DNA from: Roseicyclus amphidinii
GTDB lineage: Bacteria; Pseudomonadota; Alphaproteobacteria; Rhodobacterales; Rhodobacteraceae
DNA: 59,196 nt
Assembly: GCF_030163755.1 (NCBI RefSeq)
Contig: NZ_JASJOE010000018.1
Coordinates: forward strand, 1-59,196
Direction of reading: 5' to 3'
The notes beneath the pieces were generated by a model that was given only the letters and a program-made list of their open reading frames with translations, was not told the origin of the DNA and made no database searches. The translations under genes were made by a program, and so were the position numbers. Positions 8,501 through 17,600 of the stretch are shown here, piece after piece; the stretch's first letter is position 1; each line of letters begins with the position of its first letter.

Positions 8501-11500
8501 CATCGAGCGTGTCATTGCCGAAATTCCCCGCGAGGTCGTCACTGCCCTCACCGCCGAACACGACGTCATCGCCGAAGCCGCCGTCGACGAAGTCGTCGCC
8601 CGTGCCCGCGTCGATCGTGTCATTGCCACCGCCGGCATTGACCGCGTCATCGCCCGCGCCGCTCTCGATCACGTCTGCACCGTTGGTGACCTGATCCGTC
8701 TGGGGATCGGTGAAGCCGACATTGATCGAGTCGTTCGAAGGCGTGCCGTCGACCACGCCATCGGGGTCGCTCAGGACGTTTTCGATCTCGCTGAAGGTGA
8801 TCGTGACCGGATCGCCATTGGCGTTGGTATAGGTCGCGGTCCCGCTTTCGCCCGTGCCGGTGGCCGGGTCAAACGTCGGGTCGGACGTGTCGTAGACCAC
8901 GGTGACCGGCCCGAGACCGCGCAGGTCCAGCGTGTCGCCGTTGGTTTCGCCGGATTCGCCGCCGACCACGCTGATCGGGTCCGCGCCGGTCAGCGTCGGG
9001 TCGAAGGTGAAGATGTCGTCGCCGCCATCGCCCTGCGCCGCGTCGCCTGCGCCCAGCTCGAGCAGGTCGTTGCCCTCGCCGCCGGAGAGGGTGTCGTTGC
9101 CTTCGCCACCGGACAGCGTGTCGTCGCCTTCGTTGCCCAGAACCGTGTCGAGGCCGGCACCGCCAGAGACCACGTCGTTTCCGGTGTCGCCCGAGAGCGA
9201 GTCGTTCCCGTCACCGCCGGAGACGGTGTCGTTGTCGGCACCGCCGCCGAGCGTGTCGTCGCCTTCGTCGCCGGACAGGATGTCGTTGCCGGAATGACCG
9301 GTGATCGTGTCGTTCCCGGTTCCGCCGGCCAGGTTGTCGTCGCCGAGGCCCCCGTCGATGAAGTCGTCGTTGTCGCCACCCATGATGGTGTCGTCGCCGG
9401 CCTCACCGCGCAGGACATCGTTGCCTGCGCCGCCCATGACGCTGTCGTTGCCGTCACCGCCATCGACATTGTCGTTGCCCAGGCCGCCGAAGACCTGGTC
9501 GTCGCCCAGTCCACCGGAGATGGTGTCGTCGCCGGTGCCGGCATCGACGGTGTCGTTGCCGCCGGCCGCGCTGATGTTGTCGTCGCCGCCGTTGCCGAGG
9601 ATGAGATCCGCGCCGTCGGTGATCGGATCGCCCTGCGCATCTGTCGACCCCAGGCCGACCGTGTCGCCGTTTTCGGTGCCGTCGAAGGCACCGTCGGTGT
9701 TGGTGAGGACGGTTTCGATTTCGCTGAAATTGATCGTGACCGGGTCGCCGTTGGCGTTGGTATAGGTCACCGTCCCGCTTTCCGATGTGCCCGTGACCGG
9801 GTCGAAGGTCGGATCGCTGGTGTCATAGACGATGGTCGCCGAGGGCAGGGCACGCAGGTCGAGCGTGTCGCCGTTGGTTTCGCCGGTTTCGCCGCCCACG
9901 ATCGTGATCGGATCGCTGCCGCCGAGGAGCGGGTCGACGGTGAAGGTGTCGTCGCCATCCTCGCCTTGCGCGGTGTCGCCTGCGCCCAGCACGATGCTGT
10001 CGTTGCCCGTTCCGGCAAAGACCTGGTCCGCGCCTTCGCCACCGTCGATGAAGTCGTTGCCGGTGCCACCGTTCAGGATGTCGTTGCCGGTCCCGCCGCG
10101 CAGCTGGTCGTCGCCGTCGCCGCCGAACAGCTGGTCATTGCCCGCCTCGCCGCGCAGGTCGTCGTTGCCCGCGTCGCCGTTGACGGTGTCGTCGCCGTTG
10201 CCGCCCTCGAGGAAATCGTCGCCGTCACCGCCGGAGAGGAAGTCGTTGCCATCCTCGCCGCGCAGGTCGTCGTTGCCGATCTCACCGAAGAGCTGGTCGT
10301 CGCCCACGCCACCGGCGAGCAGGTCCGCGCCGTCACCGCCCAGCAGCGTGTCGTTGCCGCTGCCGCCGAAGACCTGGTCGTCGCCCGCGTCGCCCGACAG
10401 GCTGTCGTTGCCGTCGTCGCCGTTGAGGTTGTCGTTGCCCGTGCCACCCGACACGATATCGTTGCCGAGGCCACCCGAGACGAAATCGTTGCCGTCGTCC
10501 CCGTTCAGAGTGTCGTCGCCTGCGTCGCCGAAGAGCTGGTCGTCGTTCAGACCGCCGTTCAGAAGGTCGTTGTCATCGCCGCCGCGCAGGGTGTCGTTGC
10601 CGTCGCCGCCGAAGAGCTGGTCCGCGCCCGCGTCGCCGCGCAGGTCGTCGTTGCCGGCGTCGCCGCTGATCGTGTCGTTGCCTGCGCCGCCCTCGGCGAA
10701 GTCGTCACCGATATCCGCCGAGATGAAGTCGTTGCCGTCCTCGCCGCGCAGGTCGTCGTTGCCCGCTTCGCCGAAGAGCTGGTCATCGCCCACGCCACCG
10801 GCCAGCAGGTCCGCGCCGTCACCGCCAAGCAGCGTGTCATTTCCGCTGCCGCCGAAGACCTGGTCGTCGCCCACGTCGCCCGACAGGCTGTCGTTGCCGT
10901 CGTCGCCATTGAGGTTGTCGTTGCCCGTGCCACCCGAGACGACATCGTCGCCGGTGCCGCCCGAGACGAAATCATCACCGCCGCCCGTGCTGATCGTGTC
11001 ATTGCCGCCGTTGCCGAACACGACGTCCGACCCTTCGGTGATGACATCGCCCTGCTCGTCCGAGAAACCGACCGGCATGGATTGCGCGGTTTCGGCCCCG
11101 TCCACCACGCCGTCAGGGTCGCGCAGGATGGTTTCGATCCCCGAGAAATTCAGAACCCCGCCGTCGGCGAAGGTCACCGTGCCGCGGAAGGCGCCCGCAT
11201 CGTCCGGGTCTGCTTCCTGCACGATGGTCACGATGCCCGCGCCGCGCAGGTCGAGCACGTCGTTGTCGAGCGTGCCTTCGGCCCCGCCCGAAACGGTATC
11301 GCCCGCGCCGTCCGTGGCAGGTGCGTCATCGCTGACGAAGGGGTCCGTCAGGGCGAAGGTATCGTTGCCTTCGCCACCGGACAGGAAATCCGCCCCGGCA
11401 CCGCCGAAGATCAGGTCGTTGCCGGTTTCGCCGAGGATGTTGTCGCTGCCGGAGCCGCCGGACAGCGTATCGTCGCCCTCGCGGCCGCGCAGCGTGTCGT

Positions 11501-13415
11501 TGCCTGTGCCGCCAAGCACGAGGTCGTTGCCGCCGTTGCCGTAGATGAGGTCGTCGCCCGCGCCACCGTCAAGCGTGTCGTCGCCCGCATTGGCCGACAG
11601 GGCGGCCTCGAGCCCCGCGTCCGACGTCGGGAGCAGCTGGACGTTGTCGAGCGCGACGCCGATGTTGTCTTCCGTGCCGAGGCCGACGAATTGCAGCCGG
11701 TCGGTGCCATCGCCCGAGCCTGCGACGAGGTCGAGGTTGAAGCTCTGGAAACCGACGCCGTTCTGCGGGTTGAACACGCCGAGCGACTGGCCGGCGAAGA
11801 TGACTTCGATGGCGTTCGACCCCGTCCCGGTGTCGGGCAGGTTGGCGGAGTCCGACAGGTCGAAGGACAGGCGGTAGACTTCACCGGCGACCAGGTTCTG
11901 GACGTCCTGGAAGATGGTGATGTTGCCCGGCGAAGCGCCCATGTCGAGGGCGAAATCGCCGTCCGAGGCCGCGACGGGCGTTTCGGGGTTGAAATTGAAG
12001 ATCTCGATCGCCTGGTCGGGGGTGACCGTGATCCAGCCCGGAACCGCGCCATCGCCGGCAAAGCCGGTCGGGGTTTGCCGCAGGCCGTCGAAGTTCTCGA
12101 ACGAGCCGTTGTAGATCAGGTTCGGCGGGTTCTCGAACCCGAAGACCCGCGTGGCCGAGTCGCCCTTGTCGCCGAACAGCGTGTCGTTGCCGTCGCCACC
12201 GACGACGTTGTCATCGCCGACGCCGCCGACCAGCAGGTCGTCACCGGCCCCGCCGTCAAGCCCGTCGCCCGAGGTTGTCGCAAGCGCCGCGTCGATTGCG
12301 GGTGCCGAGAAGGGCTGCAGGATGATGTTGTCGAGGCCGACGCCGATGTCATCCTCGGGGCCGAGGCCCCGGAACTCGAGCCGGTCACTGCCGTCGCCCG
12401 ATCCGCCGACAAGGTTGGCCGAGAAGGTCTGCCAGGTGGCATTGTTGACCGGGTTGAAGATGCCGACGGACTGGCCGCCGAAGAACACCTCGATGGCGTT
12501 GCCATCCGCAAGGTTGGCACTGTCGAACAGGTCGAAGTTCAGGCGATAGATCTCGCCGGCCAGGAGGTTCGGAATATCCTGGAAAATGCCGATGTTGCCG
12601 GGGGATTCGCCCATGTCGAGGGCGTTGGACCCATCGCTGGCGACCTCCGAGGGGGCAACCTCTCCGTTGACGTTGTAGACTTCGAGCGTGTCTGTCGGGT
12701 CGATGGAGGTCCAGCCCGGAATGCTGCCTGCACCCGTGAAGCCGAAGGATTGCGTCGTAAGGCCGGTGGTGTCCTCGAAGGAGCCGTTGACGATCAGGTT
12801 CGGCAGGCCTTCGCCGACCGAACCGTCGGCATTGTCACCGAAAAGCGTGTCGTTGCCGTCTTCGCCCGCGACGAAATCCTGGCCGGTGCCGCCTTCGGCA
12901 AGGTCGTTGCCGGTCGAGGCGAAGATCTGGTCATCGCCGCCGTTGCCCATGATCGTGTCGTTGCCGGCGGTGACGACATCGCTGTCGCTGTCGGTGAAGG
13001 TGCCCACCGCGATCAGGTCGCCGTCGTTCGTGCCGTCCACGATCAGGTCGGGATAGACCCCGTATCCGACATCGACCTCTTCGAGGCTCTGGTTGATGTC
13101 CGAGATGACCAGGACATCCGTCAGGCCGTTCGCGCTCGCATCGCTGTCGGCGCGGAAGTCCCCGCCCACGTCCTGTTGGGCGAGCGTCCGGTCGCCGATC
13201 TGTGTCGGCACCTGGATGCGGTATTCCCCGACAGCCACGTTGGTGAAGATGTAATTGCCGTTGGCATCGGTGAAGGTGGTCTGCAGAACGGTGCCGAACC
13301 GGTCAAGCAACGTGACCTGAACGCCGGGAATGCCGAGGTCGAAGCCGCCACTGCCGTTGTTCTCGGTAAAGTCGAGATTGCCGTCCTCGAAGATGCGTCC
13401 AAGAATTTGGGCCAT
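5520..13415 (-). CDS. Giant RTX calcium-binding protein with C-terminal Hint domain
   Basis: A 2631-residue, strongly acidic repeat protein. Domains in order: an SdrD-B-like beta domain (about 1-115, VTLLDRFGTVLQTTFTD, NGNYIFTNV); a first RTX block; two similar jelly-roll-like inserts (about 205-372 and 430-598, each with NGSFE, LDMG.SPGNI and FQD); then long arrays of GGxGxDxLx nonapeptides, which bind Ca2+. Seven ~100-residue spacer modules ending in an F.EIE or similar motif interrupt the arrays. A Hint domain closes the protein (about 2434-2580; ICFTPGTLIATP with the N-terminal cysteine, SPNHRML). There is no classical signal peptide, as expected for type I secretion. The Hint domain lacks a C-terminal His-Asn, so cleavage rather than splicing would be expected. 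Likely a secreted or surface protein. No secretion genes lie beside it. The divergent gene at 14634 is a paralogue. Confidence 0.93.
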   Translation of the reverse strand: MAQILGRIFEDGNLDFTENNGSGGFDLGIPGVQVTLLDRFGTVLQTTFTDANGNYIFTNVAVGEYRIQVPTQIGDRTLAQQDVGGDFRADSDASANGLTDVLVISDINQSLEEVDVGYGVYPDLIVDGTNDGDLIAVGTFTDSDSDVVTAGNDTIMGNGGDDQIFASTGNDLAEGGTGQDFVAGEDGNDTLFGDNADGSVGEGLPNLIVNGSFEDTTGLTTQSFGFTGAGSIPGWTSIDPTDTLEVYNVNGEVAPSEVASDGSNALDMGESPGNIGIFQDIPNLLAGEIYRLNFDLFDSANLADGNAIEVFFGGQSVGIFNPVNNATWQTFSANLVGGSGDGSDRLEFRGLGPEDDIGVGLDNIILQPFSAPAIDAALATTSGDGLDGGAGDDLLVGGVGDDNVVGGDGNDTLFGDKGDSATRVFGFENPPNLIYNGSFENFDGLRQTPTGFAGDGAVPGWITVTPDQAIEIFNFNPETPVAASDGDFALDMGASPGNITIFQDVQNLVAGEVYRLSFDLSDSANLPDTGTGSNAIEVIFAGQSLGVFNPQNGVGFQSFNLDLVAGSGDGTDRLQFVGLGTEDNIGVALDNVQLLPTSDAGLEAALSANAGDDTLDGGAGDDLIYGNGGNDLVLGGTGNDTLRGREGDDTLSGGSGSDNILGETGNDLIFGGAGADFLSGGEGNDTFALTDPFVSDDAPATDGAGDTVSGGAEGTLDNDVLDLRGAGIVTIVQEADPDDAGAFRGTVTFADGGVLNFSGIETILRDPDGVVDGAETAQSMPVGFSDEQGDVITEGSDVVFGNGGNDTISTGGGDDFVSGGTGDDVVSGGTGNDNLNGDDGNDSLSGDVGDDQVFGGSGNDTLLGGDGADLLAGGVGDDQLFGEAGNDDLRGEDGNDFISADIGDDFAEGGAGNDTISGDAGNDDLRGDAGADQLFGGDGNDTLRGGDDNDLLNGGLNDDQLFGDAGDDTLNGDDGNDFVSGGLGNDIVSGGTGNDNLNGDDGNDSLSGDAGDDQVFGGSGNDTLLGGDGADLLAGGVGDDQLFGEIGNDDLRGEDGNDFLSGGDGDDFLEGGNGDDTVNGDAGNDDLRGEAGNDQLFGGDGDDQLRGGTGNDILNGGTGNDFIDGGEGADQVFAGTGNDSIVLGAGDTAQGEDGDDTFTVDPLLGGSDPITIVGGETGETNGDTLDLRALPSATIVYDTSDPTFDPVTGTSESGTVTYTNANGDPVTINFSEIETVLTNTDGAFDGTENGDTVGLGSTDAQGDPITDGADLILGNGGDDNISAAGGNDTVDAGTGDDTISGGLGDDQVFGGLGNDNVDGGDGNDSVMGGAGNDVLRGEAGDDTIMGGDNDDFIDGGLGDDNLAGGTGNDTITGHSGNDILSGDEGDDTLGGGADNDTVSGGDGNDSLSGDTGNDVVSGGAGLDTVLGNEGDDTLSGGEGNDTLSGGEGNDLLELGAGDAAQGDGGDDIFTFDPTLTGADPISVVGGESGETNGDTLDLRGLGPVTVVYDTSDPTFDPATGTGESGTATYTNANGDPVTITFSEIENVLSDPDGVVDGTPSNDSINVGFTDPQTDQVTNGADVIESGAGDDAVNAGGGNDTIDAGTGDDFVDGGFGDDVVFGGEGSDDLAGNFGNDTLDGGVGDDILSGDDGNDSILGGDGNDLILGGDGDDTLLGGTGADAITGGLGGDQIDGGAGDDTLVVGGTDNAVGGSGDDLFFLDGADTTTNVNATIDGGSDGTDGNPDGPENGDAGDILDLTAEADPVTVAFGADGESGTVDGIDTVTGDTDITFAEIENLLTGDGNDTIDGAAATGPLDVDAGAGDDSVTGGAGNDDLTGGLGNDALDGGAGDDTLDGGDGNDTLAGGDGNDSLAGGAGDDTLDGGDGNDTLAGGDGNDDLVGGAGDDLLEGGAGSDTLAGGAGADTLDGGDGDDNILVAGGDIVLGGAGDDVFTFDPTATQGPATISVDGGETGEDLTDPTNGGDGDVLDLRGLDNVVVTPDAVDPEAGVATYTDANGDTVTINYTGIEEILVSADGVVDGTAVDDLLRVGFSDPQGDQIDGADGLNDVIDAAGGNDTVEAGLGDDSVIGGTGDDVLAGGAGNDTLDGGADDDALDGGDGTDNLLGGDGADTLTGGAGNDTLDGGDGDDVIAVGGGDVATGGAGDDVFITDPSDPATNVQVTVDGGTDGTDGAAGGPENGDAGDILDLSSATGPLQVGFDADPESGGVNGVDGDIFPDIAFSEIEQVLTGAGNDVIDGTAATGPLNVDAGTGDDTVDGGAGNDVLAGGAGDDAVDGGAGDDTLAGGDGNDALTGGDGNDALAGDAGDDTLSGGAGDDVIDGGTGNDTLIGGAGADSLSGGDGNDLFVIDGPADAQGDTVDGGSGGDDFDTLDLGPSRFRIVNQVTDSDGNGTDGTVEYLDDLGNVTGTLDFTNIEQIICFTPGTLIATPYGNRPVEELRPGDKVITRDDGIQELAWVGARNLGAAELAMNPKLRPVLIRAGSLGYGLPERDMMVSPNHRMLIRSAQASLMFDEHEVLAAAKHLTGIPGIEKQAVDEVTYVHVMCERHQVVLANGSWTESFQPGDMAMDGIDAEQREELFSIFPDLREAEGRASYGSARKILKSFEAKMLASMR
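10075..10984 (-). repeat. 486-bp internal direct duplication in the RTX array
   Basis: Two adjacent copies, about 10075-10498 and 10561-10984, align at a constant offset of 486 bp. Anchors: CCGCCGCGCAG at 10093/10579, CGCGCAGGTCGTCG at 10151/10637 and GAAGAGCTGG at 10287/10773. The offset is exactly 18 nonapeptides, so register is kept. Copies differ by scattered, largely silent changes. A shorter 81-bp periodicity (three nonapeptides) is visible around 7746-7900. Confidence 0.85.
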
Positions 13416-14506
13416 GGTCAGAACTCCGTCGTTTCAATCGTCTTGGACAACACTGCGGATGCCCCTTCAGGGCACCCATGCACGGTTTCGAGCAGCGGCT
13501 TGGTGAAGCCCGATACTCTGGCAGGGTATGCTCGGAATGTCGTGGAAGTGCGGTCTTGCACCGCGGGCCGGCCATGCGCTGCGGCAGTCCGGAACAGGTG
13601 CGGTGACCGTGTCCGGCCGGCCTGCCGACCGGTCAATTGCGAGGATAGGGGCGCGCCCGTCATCAAACCACTCAACCCACAGGCGACCACTTCGGGCCGC
13701 TCCGTTACCATTCTTCGTTACGCACGGATGCCCCACGCGGTTTCCCGCTGGTTCACCACCTGATGAAGGGATCGAAGACACAGGGTCGGCAGACTCGCAG
13801 ACTCAAGGTCGTCAATGGCGGACTACAACCGGGTGCCACGCGAGGGAATGTGCACGTCACGCAGCATCCGGGATGACCTGCACCGATGGCTGTCAAGCCA
13901 CGGCTGCGCACCCCGGACCGTAGCCCGATGTGCCGTCACCCCAGTCGAAAGTAGTATCCGCCCCCCAGCAGGCCCTCGGGTTTTATCCCGACAACCGGTG
14001 CGCGCAAAGAAGAAATTTCGAAAGTGATCTCTTTCGAGTGACATCTGATCCTTTCGATCCGGTCGATGAGTGGTCCTGGACCCGGCATCGAGACACCGGC
14101 TGTCCAGCCAGTGGAAACAGTTCGCGTGAAAACAAGCATCTACCCCCGGACTGTTGCCGAATTCCTCAACAATGGCTGTCGATCATGACGTAGGGGAAGA
14201 CATTGACCCGGCACCGTCAGAGGCCGGTTGGCATTGTTCGCTGCTGCGCTTCAATGCCTCGATCTTGCGAAAACTTTACACGGTTTGGCGGGCAGGGCGG
14301 CCCACCTCGGGCGATTCTGCGCGAATCGTGTCGTCGGATCATGCCGGGGCGCGCCGGGCGCGGCAGGGTGCCAGTCGTCGCACCCCCGTGCGGGCGTTTG
14401 GCCGGAATTCGAGCAACGTTGATTCAAGTGCCATATTTTCGCCTAGGTCGCATGTCACCCGTTTCCAAGACGGTTTGTTTCCAGTTCGCTTGGTAAAAGG
14501 TTCGAG
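13416..14506. other. Control region between divergent RTX genes
   Basis: About 1.1 kb with no convincing gene. Short frames exist on both strands but lack ribosome binding sites and family similarity. Base composition is less GC-rich than the flanks. Visible elements: an imperfect 20-bp palindrome centred on GAATTC (14152-14171), and three TTTCGA hexamers at 14016, 14032 and about 14053, spaced 16-20 bases, within GTGATC/GTGACATC-like repeats. GTTAC occurs twice near 13703-13720. The region must hold promoters for both RTX genes, but I could not place them confidently. Confidence 0.5.
14152..14171. promoter_or_regulatory. Imperfect 20-bp palindrome, possible operator
   Basis: TGTTG-CC-GAATTC-CT-CAACA: the outer five and central six bases are perfectly self-complementary and only the two-base links differ. 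It is located between the two RTX genes, about 480 bp before the plus-strand one. Function is inferred only from symmetry and position. Confidence 0.25.
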
Positions 14507-14632
14507 ATGTCGATCGCCGGTGTAGACACACCTCCGCAGGTTCCGCAGGCCGGGCTCGCCCGGTGCGGCGGCCGGTGCCGCGGCGCGGTTGAGCTGACCG
14601 TGCCGGGCCACGTGCCGGGCGGGGGGCGCTGA
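14507..14632 (+). CDS. 41-aa leader ORF before the second RTX gene
   Basis: ATG preceded by AAAGG; the TGA is one base before the ATG of the RTX gene. The product begins MSIAGVDTPPQVPQAG and contains CGGRCRG. I do not recognise it. The tight junction suggests translational coupling if it is translated, but the frame is short, GC-rich and could be fortuitous. Confidence 0.3.
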   Translation: MSIAGVDTPPQVPQAGLARCGGRCRGAVELTVPGHVPGGGR

Positions 14633-14633
14633 C

Positions 14634-17600
14634 ATGGCGACGATCAACGGCCGCATCGTCACCGACGTCAATCTCGACAAGACCGAATCCAACGGCAGCG
14701 GAAGCTTCGATCCCGGCATTGCCGGTCAGACCATACAACTTGTGGATTCCAACGGCACGGTCATTGCGACCACGACGACGGACAGTGTCGGTATCTACAG
14801 CTTCACCGGTCTGGCCGCGGGAAGTTACCGCGTGGTCTTTCCCACCAGTGCCGATGACCTGCGGCTTGCGCAGTCCGGGCTGGGCGATAGCGGCATCGAC
14901 AGCGACCCCGATCCGAACACCGGCATCACGCCGCTTCTGACGGTCACGGCCGCGCAGGACCTGTTCGAGATCGACGCCGTCTATGGAAACTACGTGGTCG
15001 ATGGCACATCGGGCGACGACATCGTCGTCGGTGGTTTCGTTGACGCCCAGGGCGATGCCCGCGACGGGGCCGACGGCAACGCCGATTTCATCGACGTGGG
15101 CGCGGGCAACGATTTCGTCGGTGCCGGTTTCGGCAATGACACGGTGCTGGGCGGCGACGGCGGCGACATCCTGTATGGTGACGAAGGCGACGACCAGATC
15201 TCGGGCGGTGCCGGGAATGACACGATCGGCGGGGGTGCCGGGGCGGATACCATCCTCGGCGGTGCCGGCGATGACATCATCCTGTTCGACAACCCTTTCA
15301 TCACGAGCGAGAACCCGGCGACCGACGGCAGCGGCGACGTGGTGTCCGGCGGCGCCGAAGGCACGCTCGACAACGACACGCTCGACTTGCGCGGCACCGG
15401 GCCGGTTCTCATCACGCAAGAGGTCGACCCCGACGATGCGGGCGCGACCCGCGGCATCGTCACCTTCCAGGACGGTTCCACCCTGAGTTTCGAGGGGATC
15501 GAGACGATCCTCACCGACAGCGTCGATGGGGCCGACACCGGCGAAACCATGTCGGTCGGTTATGCCGACAGCGACGGCGATGCCATCACGCAGGGCAACG
15601 ACACGATCTTCGGCAACGCGGGTGACGATCTCATCCTCGCCGGTGGGGGCAACGACGTCATCTATGGTGGCGAGGGCAACGACACGATCGAGGGCGACGC
15701 GCCGGAGGCGTCGCCGGTCACGGTTCAGAACGGCACCTTCGACACCAATGCCGTCGGCTGGACCGTCACCGGGTCGGGCACTTTCGTCTATGATGGCGAA
15801 CTGGCGTTCAATGCCTCGAACACGGGCATCGGCGGCACGGCATCCCAGGTGGTCACGGTCGAGACCGGCCAGGGCTACACCCTGTCCTATGACGCGCTTG
15901 AATTCGGCAGCGCCGTGGCAAGTCACACGCTGGTGGCCCAGGTCATCGATGCCAATGGCGTGGTGATCGCCACCCAGACCACCGTGATTGCGAACGGCAG
16001 CAGCCAGGCCCTGACGCTGTCCTTCACGGCGACGACCGATACGGCCACGATCCGGTTCAGCAACCCGGACTCGACCGGCACGGTCAGCACCGACGTCAAG
16101 ATCGACAATATCCTCGTGACGCCCGTGGCGGGCGGCAACGACGACCGGATCTTCGGCGAGATGGGCGACGATGTCCTGATCGGGGGTGCCGGTGCCGACA
16201 CCATCGACGGCGGTGCGGGCGATGACGTCATCATCCTGACCGACGGGTTCGGCAGCGATGTCATCACCGGCGGCGACACGGACGAAACGGTCGGCGACAG
16301 GCTGGACGCCTCGGCGCTGACGGGCGACGTCACGGCCTTTTTCGATGCCGGCACGATCTCGGACGGCAGCTCGACGGCGAATTTCTCGGGGATCGAAATC
16401 CTCGAGACCGGCGCCGGAAACGACGTCATCGCCGCAAGTTCCGCCACCGGAAACGTGACGATCATCAGCGGCGCCGGCGATGACGAGATCGACGGAGGCA
16501 TCGGCAACGACAGCATCGACACCGGTGACGGCGCCGATTTCGTCTTCGGCGGCGCGGGCAACGATACGGTCACCGGCGGTGCCGGCGACGACTTCCTGTC
16601 GGGCGATGGCGGCAACGACATCCTGTCGGGCGATGCCGGGAATGACGAGATACTTGGCGGCGACGGCGACGACAGCCTGTCGGGTGGCGATGGCGACGAT
16701 CAGCTCAGTGGCTGGGGCGGCGACGATGTCCTGGACGGAGGCCTTGGCCGCGACACGCTCGAGGGCGGCGCAGGTGCCGACACGCTCACCGGGGGCGCCG
16801 GGGCGGATGTGTTCGTCGTGGACGGAACCGCCGATGTCATCACCGACTTCGACGCCGTCACGGGCGTGACCGGCGGCGGCAACGAAGACAACGACTTCGT
16901 GGACCTGTCCGGGTTCTACAATGCCGCGACCCTTTCGGATTTCAACACCGCCAACCCCACCCAGACCTTCAACAACGCGCTGGCCTGGCTGAAGGCGGAC
17001 AATGCCGACGGCATCCTCGACGCGGCGGGCGGTGTGCAACTGCTTGGCGTGGACTCGGACCAGCTGACCTTCGAGAATGTCGGCGTGGTCTGCTTTGCCG
17101 CCGGCACACGCATCGCCACCGCGAAAGGCGACGTGCCGGTCGAGGATTTGCAGCCGGGCGACCTGGTCCGGACGCTGGATCGCGGCTTGCAGCCGCTGCG
17201 CTGGATCGGCTCGCGCCACGTGGACGCCGCCGAGATGGAGCGCAATCCCAAGCTGCGCCCGATCCGCATTCCGCGGCAGGCGACCGGCCTGGACGATCAG
17301 ACCGCCGACCTCATCCTGTCGCCGCAACACCGCGTGATGGTCGCCTCGCGCATTGCGAAACGCATGTCCGGCCAAGACGAGGTGCTGGTCCCCGCCGTGA
17401 AGCTGGTGGGATCGCTGGGGATCGCGCGGGCCGAGGACATCTCTGAAGTGACCTATTATCACCTGCTGTTCGACCGGCACGAGGTTGTCTTTTCGAACGG
17501 CGTTCCCAGCGAAAGCCTGCTTCTGGGTCCGCAGGCCCGCAAATCCCTGAACGGGGAGGCCTGGGAGGAAATCGTGACGCTGTTCCCGCACCTTGCCCTG

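Noticed and set aside
5520-13415. Short-period DNA repeats considered as a CRISPR array
   Set aside because: The repeats encode in-frame RTX nonapeptides, with no constant repeat and unique spacer structure.
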